From assembly GCA_002914845.1 (NCBI GenBank), contig JXTC01000136.1:378663-442662 (forward strand): DNA of 64,000 bases, given 5' to 3'. The DNA is from Trema orientale (taxonomy: Eukaryota; Streptophyta; Magnoliopsida; Rosales; Cannabaceae). The position numbers were made by a program, and so were the translations under genes. This document shows, in pieces, positions 59,807 through 64,000 of the stretch. Positions within the stretch are counted from its first letter, which is position 1. Every line of letters begins with the position of its first letter. Below the pieces are notes generated by a model. That model was not told the origin of the DNA. It was given only the letters and a program-made list of their open reading frames with translations, and did not search any database.

Positions 59807-61227
59807 TTTGTCTATTTTTTTCATCACATACTTTAAATGAGGGTCAAAAATTCATAATACCCCTAAAATTTATGAAAAAGGACATCACGATAAATATGTA
59901 CGTGTATATATATATAAATATATATATCTTTATATTCGAGTAATTCAGAAAGTCCATATCAATCTTTAACAATTAAACCAAAGAGAGTAACAATGGATTG
60001 CGAAAAAGTGAAGTGCAATTAGTGGTCAAAATTTAAAATAGCTTATGTACTAAAGAAAGTTTTTGATGAGGTCTTCACATGCTAGGTTGCTCACAAGTCA
60101 TCTCAAATAAAATAAATAAATACATAAAATCTCCTTTGTAGTCCTTGCCGTTGAATTAAGGGTTGACATTTGAGCCACACGTAAAGATGTTACACCAAAC
60201 TATATACCTACTGTACTTTCTCTCTTTCTGATCGCTTATTACTCTCTTCTTATATGATCAGTACCGTACATAAGGGCAAACATAGTTTATATTTCGATTA
60301 TTTCACATTGAAATATCATCATGCTATTATCATATTGGAGTGCAGGAAAGCTATTTTCTTTCTTTCGTTATTAATGTATTTATAAATGAAAATATGAACA
60401 TTTTTTTGTAAATAGAAAATGTAATTATAGGCTGCTTATTAGTTTGTGAAGATCGTTGTAAAGCAATTCCCTCCCATAGGAAATAAATAATTAACTTGAT
60501 GCAATAATCCATTACAATTAATGTTAGTATTTGGTGAAATTAATGATAAATAACTATAAGGAATCTCCGAGTGTCAGCTGAAAAAAGTAAATGAGAATTT
60601 AAAACACATTAATTCAAACAAGAGTTATAGCTGCAACGACTGAAAACAGGAAGTGTACTTTTAGGTTTAGTTATTAAAATATTTATATATATATATCTAT
60701 ATATAAACCAATGCACACATTAATATGATTTTTAATATTACCATTGGAGCCCTGCCTATAAAAAATAACATGCAGTACGATATAATAAAAGTTTGAAATT
60801 TTGGATTTTCTGAGATTTAATTATTACAATTTTGTATTATATATAGACATATATATAATAGATTAGTTAGTAGTTATACCCTCATTGGGTAATCCCTTCA
60901 ACAATAAGAAACCCAAGTACAGCAAATACATTAAATTTTTGCAAATCTGGTAAACTTCCCTATCATTTATTCGAGAGAAACCAATAATATTTCTTTAAAT
61001 AATAGCAAATAATAATAAAATCCTACAAGCAACCCAAAATAAAATATACAAAAACAAAATATATAGAAAAACAAAGAAGCTAGAATAACAAAATCCAACT
61101 CCCACAATACCATCACCACCGAAAAAATTCAAACCAAGGATATGGATGTACTAGTAGTGATATTTACCATGATAATAAACCCGGGCCCACCACCCTACAT
61201 ATAAAATTTCAAAATGCACCGTTGGGA
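59807..61227. other. Gene-free stretch downstream of PYL2
   Basis: AT-rich. Probably includes the PYL2 3' UTR close to 61227. Nothing else was recognised. Confidence 0.5.
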
Positions 61228-61815
61228 CTATTCGTGGCCATGCAAAGATGCTAGGGCCACGACTGCGAGCTTCTGAAGGTTCAACTTCACGACCGTGTCA
61301 ACGAACATCTTCGTGTCCTCAGTCGTGTTGCCCTCGGGTATGTCGACTATGTACGACTCCATCACGACTGTGTACGCCTTGTCACAACCGTGCTTGTTCC
61401 GAAACTCGTTAACCGAAGTCACAGACCGGTAGTTGTTGAGGCGGTGCTCGCCCCCAACAACCCTAAAGCTCAGCACGTGGTTTTCATCGTCTAGAATCTC
61501 GAGCCTCTCGACACTCGTCGAAGCCGGGAGGCCGGACACGACCGTGACCTCCCTCATGCTCCCAACACCGCCGTCACCACTCATGCTACAGCTCTTGATG
61601 AAGTGCTTGTACCTCTGAGGGTTGTCAAAACGCCGTACCAGGGCCCACACCGCGCTCGCTGGCGCCTCGATACGCTGAGTGATCACCGACGTACACGTGT
61701 TCGGCGACGATTCGAAGTTGTGGTACGTGGAAATGAGAGACTCCAGCTCCGAGTATTCCTCCGAGGTTAGGCCGTGAGGTGCCGGAGTATTTCGCTCATT
61801 ATACGGTTTTGCCAT
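61228..61815 (-). CDS. PYL2: PYL2-type abscisic acid receptor, intronless
   Basis: A single exon of 195 codons plus stop, ATG at 61815. It encodes a START/Bet v 1-fold PYR/PYL/RCAR receptor. Visible hallmarks: [15 protein letters not shown] near residues 43-57; the ABA-carboxylate lysine in RYKHFIK (K70); the gate loop SGLPA at 94-98; the latch HRL at 124-126 within [29 protein letters not shown] near 158-177 in the C-terminal helix region. [12 protein letters not shown] and the overall length place it with PYL2 (dimeric subfamily) rather than PYL4-6 or PYL8-9, from memory of the Arabidopsis sequences. With ABA bound it inhibits clade A PP2C phosphatases and so releases SnRK2 kinases. It is clearly more GC-rich than its surroundings. 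Confidence 0.95.
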   Translation of the reverse strand: MAKPYNERNTPAPHGLTSEEYSELESLISTYHNFESSPNTCTSVITQRIEAPASAVWALVRRFDNPQRYKHFIKSCSMSGDGGVGSMREVTVVSGLPASTSVERLEILDDENHVLSFRVVGGEHRLNNYRSVTSVNEFRNKHGCDKAYTVVMESYIVDIPEGNTTEDTKMFVDTVVKLNLQKLAVVALASLHGHE

Positions 61816-61865
61816 TTTTTTTTTAAAATAAAAAATTTAGACTATGTATATAATATATGTGTGTA

Positions 61866-61892
61866 CATATATATATATATATATACACACAC
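61866..61892. repeat. (AT)n/(AC)n microsatellite in the PYL2 leader
   Basis: An AT run grading into ACACAC, about 50 bp upstream of the PYL2 start codon, probably within its 5' UTR. Confidence 0.8.
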
Positions 61893-62099
61893 ACAAAAGA
61901 AATGGAGGAGAAAGGTACAGAGCTGTGGTAGTGTTGTTTTTGGAGGAAGAAGACGATAGAGAGAGAAGAGAACCCAAGAATGAAGAACCGTCACATAGAC
62001 ACATGAGGGTTCATATTTATCTTTGGATGTCTTTTTTTATTTGGACGAAAATACCCTTCCTTTCATTTGTCGCTTACTTAGAGAGTGTGTTTAATTTTG

Positions 62100-62197
62100 G
62101 AATCGGGGTAATCAAAGTTTGGACCAAATGGGTAACTGTTTTAAGTTTCGAATCAAGATAATCGAAGTTTGGACCAAATGGGTAACTATATCAGGAA
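62100..62197. repeat. ~50-bp tandem duplication upstream of PYL2
   Basis: Two imperfect units share AGTTTGGACCAAATGGGTAACT (written here as the 20-mer AGTTTGGACCAAATGGGTAA), offset by 50 bp. This lies about 300 bp upstream of PYL2, in its likely promoter. Confidence 0.75.
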
Positions 62198-62199
62198 AG

Positions 62200-63755
62200 T
62201 CCATGTCTTTATTAAGCTAAAATTTTATTTAATGAGGGTGGGGGCCTTACCTTTTAGGAACATGACAAATGACAAGTTCAAATGCTCAAGAAGGGATGTT
62301 TTCAACTCAGTGTGGTGTTTCCTGAAGAGACTGTTCAATAGTGTTTTTAGTTAATTAAAAAAGTAATTAATTGTGCAAATTGAGTAAAAAGAAATAAAAA
62401 ATAATAATTGGTTAAGGAATTAAACATAGCGATATGTTGATTACGAGAGTGACAACTTTTGTTGACCGTAACATGATTGAAGGCCAAACTAAAGTTTGTA
62501 CGACTTTTGAGGCATTAAAATTAGTTTTTATTAGAACATAATGAATCTTTATATACCAAAAGCCAACGCGAATCTAGTGTGCTTATTCATATGCTAACTT
62601 ATCTTATTGCTCAACAAAAGCCGGTTTTGTTAATTTGGTATAAATATTCTTCCCAATTATTCCATTGGCATATATATATATATATATACTTGCCTTTTTC
62701 TTTGGAACTAATCCTATCAAGAAGCATTAATTTGTTTTATAAACCTATAGACCAATAAATACATAATCATGTGTATAGTACATGGTATTAAGAGAAGGAT
62801 GTAGATGTGAATATAGGAGAAGGAAAGGGGTAAAAGGGGGAAAAGGAGAAAGATGATTAAAGAAAGGGAGTCGTCTCAATCGTTGAAAAGGGCAAGCTGG
62901 AGATTCGTGGATCATGTGAGAACTCTAACAAACTACCGCGTGATCTAAACTCCACTTTGCAGGATTCCCCACCCTTTCGTCAAAAAAAAAAAAAAGGGGA
63001 TTCCCCACCCTCCTCCCCAACTGTACTATTCTATACATTTTCTTTTTAATATTATTTTGGATTAAATTGTTAGCAGAAGATATAGGATATACCAATTATT
63101 AATCATGATATTAGCATAAATTTGTGTATTCAAAATTCGATTTTGAGTGATATAGTATATTGAGACTTACATTGTAATATTAATTTTAATCACTGTGAAT
63201 AATTCCATTCTTTTTCCAACTTAATTAAGTACGGTCTTCAAATTTATTAGTAAAATCAACATTGTTCTCATTTCTAAGTTGATTAGTGTTCTTTTTTTTC
63301 GCCGGTGTGATTGCTTACAAAACTCATCTTAATATAAAGAACCTAGGTTCAAATCCCTACTCCCTATTTTTCAAACACAAAAAAAATAATAATCATAATA
63401 ATAATCCCTCCTCCCTAAGTGAGTAAAAAAAAATATAAGATGATAATTATAAGATGCTGTCACAATTGTTTGGTTGTGTTTGATTCGTTGCATACTGACA
63501 TTTTCTTTCTTTTTTTTTTGAAAAAAAAAATTTGTTCTAGTTGCAAATTTATTACCAAATAATAATAATAATAATTGGTCATGCATATCCGTACTTTGGT
63601 TTCACACAAAGTTGTGCGAAAACATGAGATAATAATATACAGCTTTGGAAGTATGGCTGTATGCGGACACAAATATAATCATTAACTTAAAATTCCAATT
63701 TCTTAGTTAAGACTCTCTAAATATATATTCATATATATATACATGATTGTCAATC
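62200..63755. other. Gene-free stretch
   Basis: AT-rich upstream flank of PYL2 and beyond. No gene or RNA was recognised. Confidence 0.5.
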
Positions 63756-63761
63756 TAGTAT

Positions 63762-63972
63762 GTTTTTTTTTTTTTTAACCTATGTGTAGGTATTTTTTTT
63801 TTTAGTCGTTGGATCATCATCTAATAGTGATCCAACGGTTATAATGAAGTGCATGAAAAGATGTGCATCATTAATATTATTTCTCTCTCCTATTTTTTGT
63901 AATAAAAAAATGTGCATGAAAAATTTTCATTGACTAAATTGATACCTATGCATAGGTAAAAAAAAAAAAATA
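63762..63972. mobile_element. Small MITE candidate, ~210 bp
   Basis: Inverted ends AACCTATGTGTAGGTATTTT and (reverse complement of the right end) TTTACCTATGCATAGGTATC. The interior contains a separate dyad CGTTGGATCA...TGATCCAACG at 63807-63839. No ORF. Confidence 0.45.
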
Positions 63973-64000
63973 CCTATTAGATTGGTTCCCATATATATAT

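Noticed and set aside
63344-63360. tRNA-like B box GGTTCAAATCC, possible SINE
   Set aside because: No A box and no defined ends.
1-64000. CRISPR arrays, operons or prokaryotic islands
   Set aside because: No direct-repeat/spacer structure was seen. Intron-bearing plant genes show this is eukaryotic nuclear DNA.

Overview
The window is nuclear DNA from a eudicot plant. It is strongly AT-rich, its genes carry GT-AG introns, and it holds many small non-autonomous DNA transposons, LINE and LTR-retrotransposon relics, and plant-specific gene families (an ABA receptor, a BELL homeodomain protein, an NDL protein). I cannot name the species from the sequence alone. All exon coordinates were worked out by hand by matching reading phase across splice sites; there is no transcript evidence. 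One run of N (33501-34034) interrupts the sequence.

Layout. 1-11 kb is gene-free: a 0.9-kb Harbinger-like element with a GA-rich core (3189-4085), a near-perfect 40-bp hairpin (4679-4797) and several MITEs. 11.2-13.9 kb (+) is a five-exon gene for a 518-residue plant protein of unknown function. 14-22 kb is intergenic, with an exactly duplicated 243-bp tandem unit, two related MITEs and an RNase H relic. 22.6-26.5 kb (+) is an eleven-exon NDL (N-MYC downregulated-like) gene of 347 residues. It converges with a four-exon HAD phosphatase gene of the PECP1/PS2 family (26.9-28.6 kb, -; 279 residues), whose promoter has a PHR1-type P1BS site just upstream of a TATA box. 30.7-33.5 kb holds a Harbinger-like MITE, a 1.5-kb fold-back MULE element with a 9-bp target duplication, and the sequence gap. 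34.1-36.0 kb (-) is an ATH1-type BEL1-like homeobox gene whose last exon is missing, presumably in the gap.

Upstream of ATH1, three blocks (37845-37734, 36944-36679, 36105-36034, -) join in phase into a possible 149-residue leader ORF that ends 51 nt before the ATH1 start codon. This is the most intriguing signal in the window. 38-50 kb is gene-poor: two TIR elements, a long AT-rich block, and two LINE fragments facing each other. 50.6-55.8 kb is an old, broken Ty1/copia element with both LTRs. 56.1-58.3 kb is a MULE-type element with long TIRs and a 9-bp target duplication. It sits inside an older MITE and carries a decayed GRF zinc-finger gene fragment (Pack-MULE-like). The last gene, at 61.2-61.8 kb (-), is an intronless PYL2-type abscisic-acid receptor.

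The genes do not form a functional cluster. They are ordinary, separately controlled plant genes touching hormone signalling (PYL2, NDL), phosphate economy (PECP1-like) and development (ATH1).
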